DNA from: Cylindrospermopsis curvispora GIHE-G1
GTDB lineage: Bacteria; Cyanobacteriota; Cyanobacteriia; Cyanobacteriales; Nostocaceae
NCBI RefSeq assembly: GCF_014489415.1
Contig: NZ_CP060822.1
Span: 3,209,501 to 3,273,500, forward strand
Direction of reading: 5' to 3'
Length of the DNA: 64,000 nucleotides
How positions within the stretch are numbered: position 1 is the stretch's first letter; each line of letters begins with the position of its first letter. The notes under the pieces were generated by a model. It searched no databases and was not told the DNA's origin. It was given only the letters and a program-made list of their open reading frames with translations. The translations under genes and the position numbers were made by a program. This document shows positions 49,117-57,984 of the stretch, piece after piece.

Positions 49117-49280
49117 TTAGTGTTTAATCAAACCTACTGCAAAAGCGGGCGAAATTGCAACACTTCCAGTGACCCGATCTAAAATAATATCTGCATTAAA
49201 TTGATGCAAATTTAGGATACTTTGGGGATCAACTGGTGACCTTGACTAACCATTACTAAAAACGGGAGCCCTCCTGTAAA
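49117..49280 (-). pseudogene. Possible frameshifted gene remnant
   Basis: On the minus strand the frame ending at 49117 reads DPQSILNLHQFNADIILDRV, then TGSVAISPAFAVGLIKH and a stop. A preceding block in another frame reads LPFLVMVSQGHQ. Adding one base at the junction would join them. It looks protein-like, but I cannot name the family. It could be chance. Confidence 0.3.
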
Positions 49281-49355
49281 GTAAAATCACCATAGGGAAT
49301 TAAAACCCAATAACAAACAGGTGACTCTATTCCGCAATATTACATAATCTTGATT

Positions 49356-50897
49356 ATGAAAATCCTGGTCGTAGATGATGATACATCCTTATGTCAACTT
49401 GTTAAAACCTCACTGGTTTCCCATCGCTATGTGGTGGATGTGGCTACTGATGGTGAAATGGGTCTAGAAATGGGATATCAGTTCAATTATGACCTGATTC
49501 TAATGGATATACTTATGCCTAAATTAGATGGGCTAAATTTGTGTCACACACTGCGTAATAAGGGTTATCAAGGTCAAATTATTATGGTAACCGCAAAAAC
49601 TACACAAGAAGATATTATTATCGGACTAGATGCTGGAGCGGATGACTATTTGATTAAACCATACTGTATCCATGAATTGCTGGCACGAATTAGGGCTTGC
49701 TCCAGAAGAATAGGTATTCAATTAAATTTCGGTACATTGGTATATGATAAGCTTTCACTTAATCCTGAATTAATAGAAGTAAGGTATGATAGAGCAAATA
49801 TTAACCTTAGTCGTAGAGAATTTCAGCTTTTAGAATTATTTTTGCGCCACCCACAAAAAATCTTTACCCGGAGTCAGATCATAGACAAATTATGGTCAAT
49901 AGATGATTCTCCTACGGATGGTGCAGTGACTAATTTAGTTAAGGATCTGCGAGGGAAACTTAGAAAAGCTGGGATGCAAGAGGAAGTGATTGAAACTGTT
50001 CATGGACTGGGCTATCGTCTTACAAGCAAAAGGCAATTAGAACGGGAAGTGATAGAAACTATACCAACCCAAGCAAGTTCACCAATAACAGATTCTAGTA
50101 TAGGTGAAGGACTAGACTTAATTGAACAAATTAAAGCAGAATTTGAAATATCCTTACCCAAGAAAATTGCGGACATAAGAGCGGAACTTGTTAAATTGGA
50201 AACAGAAATAACTAATGGTCAACAACAGCAATATCTGATGAGAATGACCCACAGTTTATCGGGTAGCTTAGGTACTTTCGGCTATCCCCAATGTTCCCAA
50301 TTAGCGGCCGAAATGGAGAATATTCTGGTGAAGGAATATTTGACTAATGTAGACATTCAGGCAATTGATTCCCTCATCCATGCTTTAGAGTGGGAAGTTA
50401 CCCAAGAAAGAGAAAAAACAGATCACAATTTCAGCATTTTTTCTGATATTCCCTATATGCTTCAACCCCAGGATTTCCTTGCTGCTCTTAATTGGGAATG
50501 GCAAATGCTAAGTTCTGATGGTCTGCCATTAAGTTTGATTTTTTGTGCTATTGATAACTTTGATGCAAATCAATGGACAACAAAAAATACCTCTAACCTC
50601 CGTCAAATTGCTCTAGTTATACGCAAATACCTTTACCCGCCTAGTTGCTTTACTTACTATCAACAGGGTGGTTTTGGTGTTCTATTGCCGAATGTGTCTT
50701 TGGATGCTACCGTGCGTCTTGCCCATGATCTTCATCAAACTGTGGTTAGCACGGTAGAAATCTCACTTAGCCTTGGTATTACCGGTACATTGCCCAGGTC
50801 TAGCTCTACGGTTCAAAAACTATTAAATACTGCTAATCAGGCACTTATGGGGGCTAAAAGATCTGGTGGTAATACCTTTTGTCTTTATCCCGGTTAA
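49356..50897 (+). CDS. Multi-domain response regulator: REC, winged helix, HPt-like, degenerate GGDEF
   Basis: The 513-residue protein has a receiver (phospho-acceptor Asp-51 in LILMDILMPKLDGL; Lys in DDYLIKPY), an OmpR-type winged helix (~130-225, ending VIETVHGLGYRLTS), an HPt-like helical domain (~250-350, with His-299 in MRMTHSLSGSLGTFG) and a C-terminal GGDEF-like domain. In the last the motif reads QQGGFGVLLP: the D-E pair of GGDEF is missing, so cyclase activity is unlikely. The ATG at 49356 (MKILVVDDD) is used. It is divergent from the kinase array and a candidate end point of its relay. Confidence 0.92.
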   Translation: MKILVVDDDTSLCQLVKTSLVSHRYVVDVATDGEMGLEMGYQFNYDLILMDILMPKLDGLNLCHTLRNKGYQGQIIMVTAKTTQEDIIIGLDAGADDYLIKPYCIHELLARIRACSRRIGIQLNFGTLVYDKLSLNPELIEVRYDRANINLSRREFQLLELFLRHPQKIFTRSQIIDKLWSIDDSPTDGAVTNLVKDLRGKLRKAGMQEEVIETVHGLGYRLTSKRQLEREVIETIPTQASSPITDSSIGEGLDLIEQIKAEFEISLPKKIADIRAELVKLETEITNGQQQQYLMRMTHSLSGSLGTFGYPQCSQLAAEMENILVKEYLTNVDIQAIDSLIHALEWEVTQEREKTDHNFSIFSDIPYMLQPQDFLAALNWEWQMLSSDGLPLSLIFCAIDNFDANQWTTKNTSNLRQIALVIRKYLYPPSCFTYYQQGGFGVLLPNVSLDATVRLAHDLHQTVVSTVEISLSLGITGTLPRSSSTVQKLLNTANQALMGAKRSGGNTFCLYPG

Positions 50898-51194
50898 ACC
50901 AACAACGAAGTTATTTTAAGATTAGCCCCAGCATTTTCTGCCAAAATGCCAAATCCAGCTGACAATTTCCCTAAGTTGTGATAGGTTGATGAAGTGATTT
51001 ATAAACACTAGTGTGTCTGTTACTTAAAATTGACAGACTATATGGTCTGGTCCGTTAAACGTACCTGGCTGCACATAATTTGGAGAGTAAAATCATGCAA
51101 TAAACTGACAATAAACTTAACACTTAGATAAATTTGCGGTAAGAAGTTTGGGCTGATTTTTGAGACCATAAGTAAATCTGCTGATATTAATGAT

Positions 51195-51926
51195 ATGAAT
51201 CCAGTTCTGCAATTTGGCAACGTCTCTGGACAGGAAAGTTATCATACACTAACCGCCCCAGAAGTACTAAAATTATTGAATAAGTACCAATTAATACCAC
51301 CACTGCTTAAAGAGGTGATTATAGAACAGGCGATCGCCCAGATTTCTTCTACACCGGAGGAGGAGCAATTGGCCTATGAAAAGTTAAATCAACAATATCA
51401 GGGACAAAAAGAACAGGGAATAAGTCAAGAACAGTTACAAAGTATGGCGACTCGTCAACTAAAACTCGAAAAGTTTAAGGAGGTGACTTGGGCAAAAGAG
51501 ATAGACTCGTACTTTTACCAACGTAAACCCCAATTAGATAGGGTTATATACTCCCTAATTACCACTGCTGATATTGGTATTGCCCAAGAAATATATTTTC
51601 GTATTCAAGAAGGGGAGCAGTCGTTTAACCAACTTGCCCAGGAATACTCTCAAGGACCGGAAGCTCAAACTGGCGGATTAGTAGGTCCAGTGGAATTACA
51701 GTCTCTTCATCCACTATTGGTGAGAATTTTATCCACAAGTCAACCCCAGCAGCTATCACTACCAACCCCCATAGGAGACTGGATAGTTATAGTGCGGCTA
51801 GAAAAATTATTGCCCGCCCAGTTAGATAATGGGATGCGCCAAAGGTTGCTCAATGAGCGGTTTCAGTCCTGGTTGCAAGCACAAGTTTCACCCCAAAACT
51901 GGCAAGTTAAAGAGTCAGAAAATTAA
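51195..51926 (+). CDS. PpiC-type (parvulin) peptidyl-prolyl isomerase
   Basis: The 243-residue protein has an N-terminal helical SurA-like part (ISQEQLQSMATRQLKLEKF) and a rotamase domain at about residues 110-215 (QEIYFRIQEGEQSFNQLAQEYSQG; TGGLVGPVELQSLHPLL; IGDWIVIVRLEKLLPA). There is no signal peptide, so it should act in the cytoplasm, perhaps holding a substrate for export. It lies 35 bp upstream of the ABC exporter gene, and the three genes look like one type I secretion operon. Confidence 0.9.
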   Translation: MNPVLQFGNVSGQESYHTLTAPEVLKLLNKYQLIPPLLKEVIIEQAIAQISSTPEEEQLAYEKLNQQYQGQKEQGISQEQLQSMATRQLKLEKFKEVTWAKEIDSYFYQRKPQLDRVIYSLITTADIGIAQEIYFRIQEGEQSFNQLAQEYSQGPEAQTGGLVGPVELQSLHPLLVRILSTSQPQQLSLPTPIGDWIVIVRLEKLLPAQLDNGMRQRLLNERFQSWLQAQVSPQNWQVKESEN

Positions 51927-51961
51927 ATGACTAACCCTGCACTTAATTACACTTAATCAAT

Positions 51962-54900
51962 ATGAACTACAGCAGTCAGGAGTTTTCGGAATTTCTGCAA
52001 AAAATTCCGGGGTTTGAAAAATTATCCCCAACGGAAATTAATTATTTATTGTCAAAACAACAGGCCCTGCGTTATCGGTTGGGTCAGAAAATTATCGGTA
52101 AGGAACAACTACCAGAACGGATAGTAATTGTTTACCAAGGTAAGGTGAGACTCTTAGGATATCATCCCCAAAGCCAATTGCCAATTACCCTCAAAATGTT
52201 GGAACTAGGAGCAGTAATTGGCGAAATTAGTTACCTGCGACAGATAGCATGTGAAACGGCGATCGCCTCAACGGAGGTAATATGTTTAACCTGGAACCCC
52301 ATAGATTATCTGTCGGTATTTTCTCAAAACTCTGATTTTGCCAAGGAGCGTCAAGAAGAAAATCACATCATAGAGGTTTTTGATGTGATTAGCCATCATG
52401 TAGCTCAAAAAGCCTATGGAAATCTGAATTTGAAGGATATAACCCGAGACATTTTACCAGAGTCTAAAATCCAATATCTACCACCAGGAAAAACTCCATT
52501 AGAGCAACTAGAAAGTGATAGAACCTGGTTTGTGAGTAGTGGTCAGATTACAAATTTCCCTGTGAATTCTCAGATACTATCAAGCAACAATAGGGAGGTT
52601 TTACAAGTTACAGGAAAAAGTCCAGCCCGGTTATTAGGTATTAATCCTCAAGTGTTATTGTTGTTAGAACAACAAGAGAATAGGGAACTAGAGAAGATAG
52701 AAGATCCATGGGAAACCAAAGATGTTATAGATATTCCCTTTGCCACAACTGCAGAATTTTCCCCCCAGGAAAATAAAAAAGCAAAATCCAGAAAAAAACA
52801 GCCGAAATATCCTTTTTTTGGGGGGCGGGATGAACTAGATTCTACCTTGGCTTGCTTTCAGATGCTGGCGAAACATTTCCAGGTTCCCCTGCGTAAGGAG
52901 GTGGTTCGTAGGATTTTAAGTGATAACCTCAAACGCCAAGGTAATGTATCTTTTCAACTTTGCGCCTATGTGGGAGAAGTAATTGGGTTAAAATCCCAGT
53001 TAGTAGATATTTATGCCACTAAAATTACGGAGATTCAGACACCAGCTATTATCCAACACCAGGATGGTTACGCTGTGGTTTATGAAGCGGATGAAAGTAG
53101 AATAGTTGTAGCTATTCCATCCCAGGGAATAATCAACTATAAACCCAGCAAACTCCTACAGCAAATACCAACGGATGATACTAATCTACAACCTCAAATC
53201 AAAGTCCTCCAGATTAGTCCCACCTCCGAAACCCCCCAAGAACGCTTTGGACTACGTTGGTTTCTTCCCTACTTATCACGTTACCGCCGGGTTTTAATAG
53301 AAGTCTTTATTGCTTCATTTTTTGTACAACTGGCCGCATTGGCAAATCCATTGGTTATTCAGTTAATTATTGATAAAGTCATAGTACAAAATAGTATTAG
53401 TACCCTGAATGTTTTAGGGGTGTTACTATTAGCAGTTGGTGTATTTGAAGCCATATTAACTACCTTACGAACCTATTTATTTGTGGATACCACTAACCGA
53501 ATTGATATGGGTTTGGGTTCACAAATTATTGACCATTTACTCAGACTACCACTGCGTTATTTTGAACGCAGACCCGTGGGAGAATTAGCTACTCGAGTGA
53601 ATGAGTTGGAAAATATTCGCCAGTTCCTCACAGGAACAGCTTTGACAGTGGGACTAGATGCAGTATTTTCGGTGGTTTATATCGTCGTTATGCTGTTCTA
53701 TAGTTGGGAACTAACTCTGGTGGGACTGGGAACTATTCCCCTATTTGTCGTGATTACATTAATTGCTGCTCCTACCGTTAGCAGACAATTGCGCACCAAA
53801 GCAGAACGCAATGCCACTACCCAGTCCTATTTAGTGGAGGTAATGTCTGGTATTCAAACGGTAAAGGCCCAAAATATTGAACTGCGATCGCGCTTTTCTT
53901 GGCAAGAGCGTTATGCCAAGTTTGTTTCCGCAGGTTTTAAAACAGTTATTACATCAACATTAGCCAATTCCACCAGTCAGTTTCTCAATAAACTAAGTAG
54001 CTTGTTAGTGCTGTGGGTAGGAGCTTATTTAGTTTTAAAAGGGGAATTAACCCTAGGGGAATTAATTGCCTTTAGAATTATTTCTAGTTATGTTACCAGT
54101 CCCATACTAAGACTAGCGCAAATCTGGCAAAACTTCCAAGAAACCGGTTTGTCCCTAGAGAGATTGAGCGATATTGTGGACACACCTCAGGAAGCAGAAG
54201 TAGACAAAGATAATATTCCCCTACCTAGTGTTGTTGGTGCGGTCAAATATGAAAATGTTTGCTTCCGCTTTGCGACTAACGGACCCCTGCAACTAAATAA
54301 CGTCAGTTTAGATTTTCCAGCGGGCACATTTGTGGGGATTGTGGGACAAAGTGGCTCAGGAAAAAGCACCATGATGAAATTACTCCTCAGACTTTATAAC
54401 ATTGAGTCTGGGAGAATTTTTATTGATGGTTACGATGTCAACAAGGTTGAGCTTTATTCCGTCAGAAGACAAATCGGCGTGGTTCCCCAAGATCCCCTGT
54501 TATTTGATGGAACAGTATTCGATAATATAGCCCTAACCAATCCTGACGCTACCACAGAGGAAGTGGTAGAAGCAGCTCAAATAGCAGTTGCTCATGAATT
54601 TATCATGGGTCTGTCCAATGGTTATAACACCAAAGTTGGGGAAAAAGGGTCGAACCTGTCTGGAGGACAAAGACAAAGAATTGCCATTGCTCGTTCCATA
54701 CTGCAAAAACCTAAAATATTAGTTTTAGACGAAGCCACAAGTGCCCTAGACTATCCCACAGAAAGGCAAATATGTTTAAATTTAGCCAAGGCATTTCGTG
54801 GCAAGACAGTTTTCTTCATTACCCATCGTCTCAATACCGTCAGTAATTCAGATACGATTGTAGTTATGGATGGGGGTAGAGTGGTGGAGCAGGGTAGTCA

Positions 54901-54967
54901 TCAGGAACTAATGACTGCTAAAGGACACTATTCCTACCTTTACCAGCAACAGGAAGTCAACCTCTAA
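51962..54967 (+). CDS. Type I secretion ABC exporter with cNMP-binding-like N terminus and inactive C39-like domain
   Basis: The 1001-residue protein has a cyclic-nucleotide-binding-like domain (~1-130; IVIVYQGKVRLLGY), a linker, a C39-like domain (~285-410), six TM segments (~430-720) and an ABC ATPase: GIVGQSGSGKSTMMK (Walker A), LSGGQRQRIAIARS (signature), KILVLDEATSALD (Walker B) and FFITHRL. In the C39 region DCG is replaced by DST (Ser-294), and the His of the HFVV motif appears to be Tyr (GYAVVY). So it probably binds substrate without cleaving, as in HlyB. Confidence 0.93.
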   Translation: MNYSSQEFSEFLQKIPGFEKLSPTEINYLLSKQQALRYRLGQKIIGKEQLPERIVIVYQGKVRLLGYHPQSQLPITLKMLELGAVIGEISYLRQIACETAIASTEVICLTWNPIDYLSVFSQNSDFAKERQEENHIIEVFDVISHHVAQKAYGNLNLKDITRDILPESKIQYLPPGKTPLEQLESDRTWFVSSGQITNFPVNSQILSSNNREVLQVTGKSPARLLGINPQVLLLLEQQENRELEKIEDPWETKDVIDIPFATTAEFSPQENKKAKSRKKQPKYPFFGGRDELDSTLACFQMLAKHFQVPLRKEVVRRILSDNLKRQGNVSFQLCAYVGEVIGLKSQLVDIYATKITEIQTPAIIQHQDGYAVVYEADESRIVVAIPSQGIINYKPSKLLQQIPTDDTNLQPQIKVLQISPTSETPQERFGLRWFLPYLSRYRRVLIEVFIASFFVQLAALANPLVIQLIIDKVIVQNSISTLNVLGVLLLAVGVFEAILTTLRTYLFVDTTNRIDMGLGSQIIDHLLRLPLRYFERRPVGELATRVNELENIRQFLTGTALTVGLDAVFSVVYIVVMLFYSWELTLVGLGTIPLFVVITLIAAPTVSRQLRTKAERNATTQSYLVEVMSGIQTVKAQNIELRSRFSWQERYAKFVSAGFKTVITSTLANSTSQFLNKLSSLLVLWVGAYLVLKGELTLGELIAFRIISSYVTSPILRLAQIWQNFQETGLSLERLSDIVDTPQEAEVDKDNIPLPSVVGAVKYENVCFRFATNGPLQLNNVSLDFPAGTFVGIVGQSGSGKSTMMKLLLRLYNIESGRIFIDGYDVNKVELYSVRRQIGVVPQDPLLFDGTVFDNIALTNPDATTEEVVEAAQIAVAHEFIMGLSNGYNTKVGEKGSNLSGGQRQRIAIARSILQKPKILVLDEATSALDYPTERQICLNLAKAFRGKTVFFITHRLNTVSNSDTIVVMDGGRVVEQGSHQELMTAKGHYSYLYQQQEVNL

Positions 54968-54995
54968 TTATCACTCAACCAACCCAAGGAACCTT

Positions 54996-56561
54996 ATGAG
55001 TCAATTTAATGATCATCCAACTAATGGCAATGGTAATGGCAAACCAGCTAGTATAGGAGTGCTTCAAACCCCATCAAAAGCCAAAGCAGGGAATTTAAGT
55101 CATGCTTATCAAGACAGCTTTGAACAATCCATAGTTTTACGACAATCACCCATCTGGTCACGCACAATCATGATTACTTTGATGCTTGTGGCCTGTTTTG
55201 GAGTGGGTTGGGCTTATTATGCAAAAATTGAACAAGTAGTTCCCGCTACAGGACAATTAAAACCAGAGGGTACGGTAAAAGATGTACAAGCACCCATTAG
55301 TGGGGTGGTGAAGTCTGTTCATGTCAAAGATGGACAAGAGGTGAAACCAGGGGATCTATTATTAACATTTGAATCCGTTGCTACCCTAGCTGAGCTAGGC
55401 GCCCTCAATAAAGTTCGTGCTGCTCTAATCAAGGAAAATGACATCTATCGTCGTTTGATGAATGCAAGCGGTGCTATTAGCTCAGAACTGAATTTTCTTG
55501 GTGGTAGTCTACCAGCAGAGTCGGCATTTTTGTTAAAAAGTCGCATTTCTCTGGTAGAAGAAAACCAACTGTTACGTTCACAATTGGGAAATTCAAGACC
55601 AGAAACAGGAACTGGAATTGATGAACAAAAAAGACTAACTGTAGCTAGAAAAGAGCTGGAATCTCGCTCTAATGCAGCTAAATTTGAGGTAGAAAAAATT
55701 AGAAAGCAACTGTCTCAAACAATAGTTAAGAGAAAGGACACACAAAACAGTCTGTCCATTCAACAAGGAATCTTAGATAGGGTAGAAGTCCTGGCCAAAG
55801 AGGGGGGAATTTCTCAACTGCAATATCTCAATCAGCAACAACAAGTACAAAATTTAAAAGCGGAAATAGCCCAGTTAGAAGAAGAAGAAAAACGCCTGGG
55901 CTTCGATATTCAAAGAGCAGAACAACAGGTGACCAATACCATAGCAGTGACTGACAAAAATGTCTTGGAAGAAATTGCTACTAACAAGAAGCGCATTGCC
56001 GAAATAGACAGCCAGTTTATGAGAATAATTTTAGACAATGAGCAGAAGTTGGCAGATATTAGTAGCAAAATTTCCCAAACCAAATTAAACGTTAAATATC
56101 AAGAACTGCGTGCGCCCGTATCAGGGATAATATTTGACATGCAAGCAAAAAACCCCGGTTTTGTCGCCAATCCTACCCAAAAGCTATTACAGATTGTCCC
56201 CAATGATAAATATATAGCGGAGGTATTTATCACCAATAAGGATATTGGATTTGTGAAGGAGGGAATGAAGGTGGATGTGAGAATTGATTCGTTCCCCTTT
56301 AGTGAGTTTGGTGATATCAAAGGTAAAGTAACTAATATCGGTTCAGATGCTTTACCTCCTGACCAGACCCATCAGTTTTATCGCTTTCCAGCGCGAGTTA
56401 GTTTAGATAAACAAGCTATGGAATCTCAAGGTAGAAGTATTCCTTTACAGTCTGGTATGGCCATTACTGCTAATATCAAAGTGCGTGAGGAACGGAGCGT
56501 TATGAGTTTGTTTACGGAAATGTTTACTAAGCAAGTTGAGAGCTTGCAGGAAGTGAGGTAG
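54996..56561 (+). CDS. HlyD family periplasmic adaptor
   Basis: The 521-residue membrane-fusion protein has a cytoplasmic N terminus, one TM (TIMITLMLVACFGVGWAYY), a biotinyl-lipoyl-like domain (GQLKPEGTVKDVQAPISGVV; KDGQEVKPGDLLLTFES), long coiled coils (about residues 200-370) and a second lipoyl/beta-barrel part (ELRAPVSGIIFDM; VFITNKDIGFVKEGMKVDVRID). It starts 28 bp after the ABC exporter stop. A TolC-type outer membrane partner is not in the window. Confidence 0.94.
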   Translation: MSQFNDHPTNGNGNGKPASIGVLQTPSKAKAGNLSHAYQDSFEQSIVLRQSPIWSRTIMITLMLVACFGVGWAYYAKIEQVVPATGQLKPEGTVKDVQAPISGVVKSVHVKDGQEVKPGDLLLTFESVATLAELGALNKVRAALIKENDIYRRLMNASGAISSELNFLGGSLPAESAFLLKSRISLVEENQLLRSQLGNSRPETGTGIDEQKRLTVARKELESRSNAAKFEVEKIRKQLSQTIVKRKDTQNSLSIQQGILDRVEVLAKEGGISQLQYLNQQQQVQNLKAEIAQLEEEEKRLGFDIQRAEQQVTNTIAVTDKNVLEEIATNKKRIAEIDSQFMRIILDNEQKLADISSKISQTKLNVKYQELRAPVSGIIFDMQAKNPGFVANPTQKLLQIVPNDKYIAEVFITNKDIGFVKEGMKVDVRIDSFPFSEFGDIKGKVTNIGSDALPPDQTHQFYRFPARVSLDKQAMESQGRSIPLQSGMAITANIKVREERSVMSLFTEMFTKQVESLQEVR

Positions 56562-56628
56562 GGATTAGTGTTGGACATATTGCAGGAGGTTGAATTAAAC
56601 TGTTTAACCTCCTACAACTGACATAAGA

Positions 56629-56856
56629 CTAAGAAGCCGCGTCTTGTTGTATAGTTAATTGGTCTAGCTTCAACCAAATATTTGGCGTGGGCACTTTACC
56701 AAACTTCACTAAAGCGTAATCTCCCTTAATATCCACCACTTCCCCGGAAGTTTCAAATAAATAGGAAGGAAAGCGCCCATCACTAGCTTTAGCTTCCAGA
56801 CTATTTTCTAACTTTTCGCGCAGGGCACGAACCATATTTCCTTTTTTAATTGCCAT
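56629..56856 (-). CDS. ndhO: NAD(P)H-quinone oxidoreductase subunit O
   Basis: NdhO is a small peripheral subunit specific to the cyanobacterial/chloroplast NDH-1 complex. The 75-residue protein ([53 protein letters not shown]) is of normal length. It is 129 bp downstream of psaC on the same strand. Confidence 0.95.
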   Translation of the reverse strand: MAIKKGNMVRALREKLENSLEAKASDGRFPSYLFETSGEVVDIKGDYALVKFGKVPTPNIWLKLDQLTIQQDAAS

Positions 56857-56985
56857 AACTTTCTAATTTATATTGCAGGTTGTATTCCAGGAGCAGAGCT
56901 GAGCCAAGAAGAATCAAGTTAAGTCATAGATTTCTTCCCCAGCTCAGTTCTTGCTGTTTTTTGCCCAGGTATAGGTCAGCGCAGA

Positions 56986-57231
56986 TTAATATGCTAGACC
57001 CATGCTGCGAGTTGTTTCAGCCCCAAGGTAAACCCGAATGCTCAAAAAGTCAGTTGGGCAAGCTGTTTCACAGCGCTTGCAACCTACGCAGTCTTGAATA
57101 CGGGGTGAAGAAGCAACTTGAGCGGCTTTACATCCGTCCCAAGGAACCATTTCTAGAACGTCAGTGGGGCAAGCGCGTACACATTGAGTGCAACCGATGC
57201 AGGTATCGTAGATTTTTACGGTATGAGACAT
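56986..57231 (-). CDS. psaC: Photosystem I iron-sulfur center (subunit VII)
   Basis: PsaC carries the F_A and F_B [4Fe-4S] clusters on the stromal side of photosystem I. The 81-residue protein has the two cluster motifs [12 protein letters not shown] and [12 protein letters not shown] and the conserved ends [11 protein letters not shown] and [10 protein letters not shown]. Confidence 0.98.
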   Translation of the reverse strand: MSHTVKIYDTCIGCTQCVRACPTDVLEMVPWDGCKAAQVASSPRIQDCVGCKRCETACPTDFLSIRVYLGAETTRSMGLAY

Positions 57232-57627
57232 TGAAAAAACTACTCCTTTGGTGGTGTTCTTCTCTGGAGAAGGAATAATATCAAGGCATAGTTTACCCCA
57301 GTCCAGGCTAAGCTGTAAGTAAAAGGCTACATAACTTTAAACAATTTAATAAGCTCCCCCAACAAAATGATTTCCCAAGAACCCGTCCATGGAGGTTTAA
57401 TCAACAAAAGGACTGACTGGTATGGAATTTGCCGCCCCCCCACAACTTGAAGAAATTTTAAAGAATTGTAAAGCCTCCCATCAATTACTTAGCGCTCAAT
57501 CTATATTATAGCTTTAGCCATAAGTGGGTGGGTGGAATTAAATATAAAATCAACGCCCGCATGGGTTTCGTTCCTCAACCCATCCTACAAATAATTGTGC
57601 CTCCCTACTTAGCGCCATATATAAATT
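57232..57627. other. Intergenic region upstream of psaC containing the repeat
   Basis: About 400 bp divergent between psaC and a DUF6464-like gene. It contains the MITE-like repeat copy 2 and the psaC promoter side. No gene is seen. Confidence 0.6.
57521..57611. repeat. MITE-like dispersed repeat, copy 2 (inverted relative to copy 1)
   Basis: This 91-bp copy begins TAAGTGGGTGGGTGGAATTA and ends TTGTGCCTCCCTACTTA, the reverse complement layout of 3685-3795. The decamer TACTTAGCGC occurs at 57486-57495 and again at 57606-57615 across the right end, possibly by chance. Confidence 0.75.
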
Positions 57628-57984
57628 ATGCATCCAGACTCTTTAGCAACTGAGATAATTTTGACCAGTCCACAGCGGTATCTTGGTAAGTTACAACTTG
57701 ATTGGGCTCCTCAACCGGGAAATTATTTAGATTTTGAGGGGAAAACCTATGCCGTTTTAGAACGCCATCACAGGTATCAGTTCCGAACTGGACGCTACAG
57801 GTTACATAGGATTGCGATCTACGTTCAAACAGCTAAAAGACCATCGGAAAAAAGTTTTATAAATGGACGTTGGGTAGTGGGGGATGCCAGTTGTAAGTAT
57901 AATGCCCACTCAGAAATTATTCGTTGTGCTGTCAACCCAGATGGTCCGTGTGATTCCTGTGATTCTTATGTTGCTAACGAATAG
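57628..57984 (+). CDS. Hypothetical protein, DUF6464-like (118 aa)
   Basis: The 118-residue soluble protein has a beta-rich part (LGKLQLDWAPQPGNYLDFEGKTYAVLERHHRYQFRTGRYRL in its middle) and a C-terminal Cys cluster (C in DASCKYN, IIRCAVNPDGPCDSCDSY) that could bind metal. It resembles the cyanobacterial DUF6464 family. Its end overlaps the convergent fmt gene by 11 bp. Confidence 0.78.
   Translation: MHPDSLATEIILTSPQRYLGKLQLDWAPQPGNYLDFEGKTYAVLERHHRYQFRTGRYRLHRIAIYVQTAKRPSEKSFINGRWVVGDASCKYNAHSEIIRCAVNPDGPCDSCDSYVANE

Larger units (their letters stand above)
49029..49355. other. Divergent intergenic region between kinase 3 and the multi-domain regulator
   Basis: This 327-bp region holds linker copy D next to kinase 3 and a possible degraded gene (49117-49280). 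Promoters of both divergent units should lie here, but none is clear. Confidence 0.55.
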
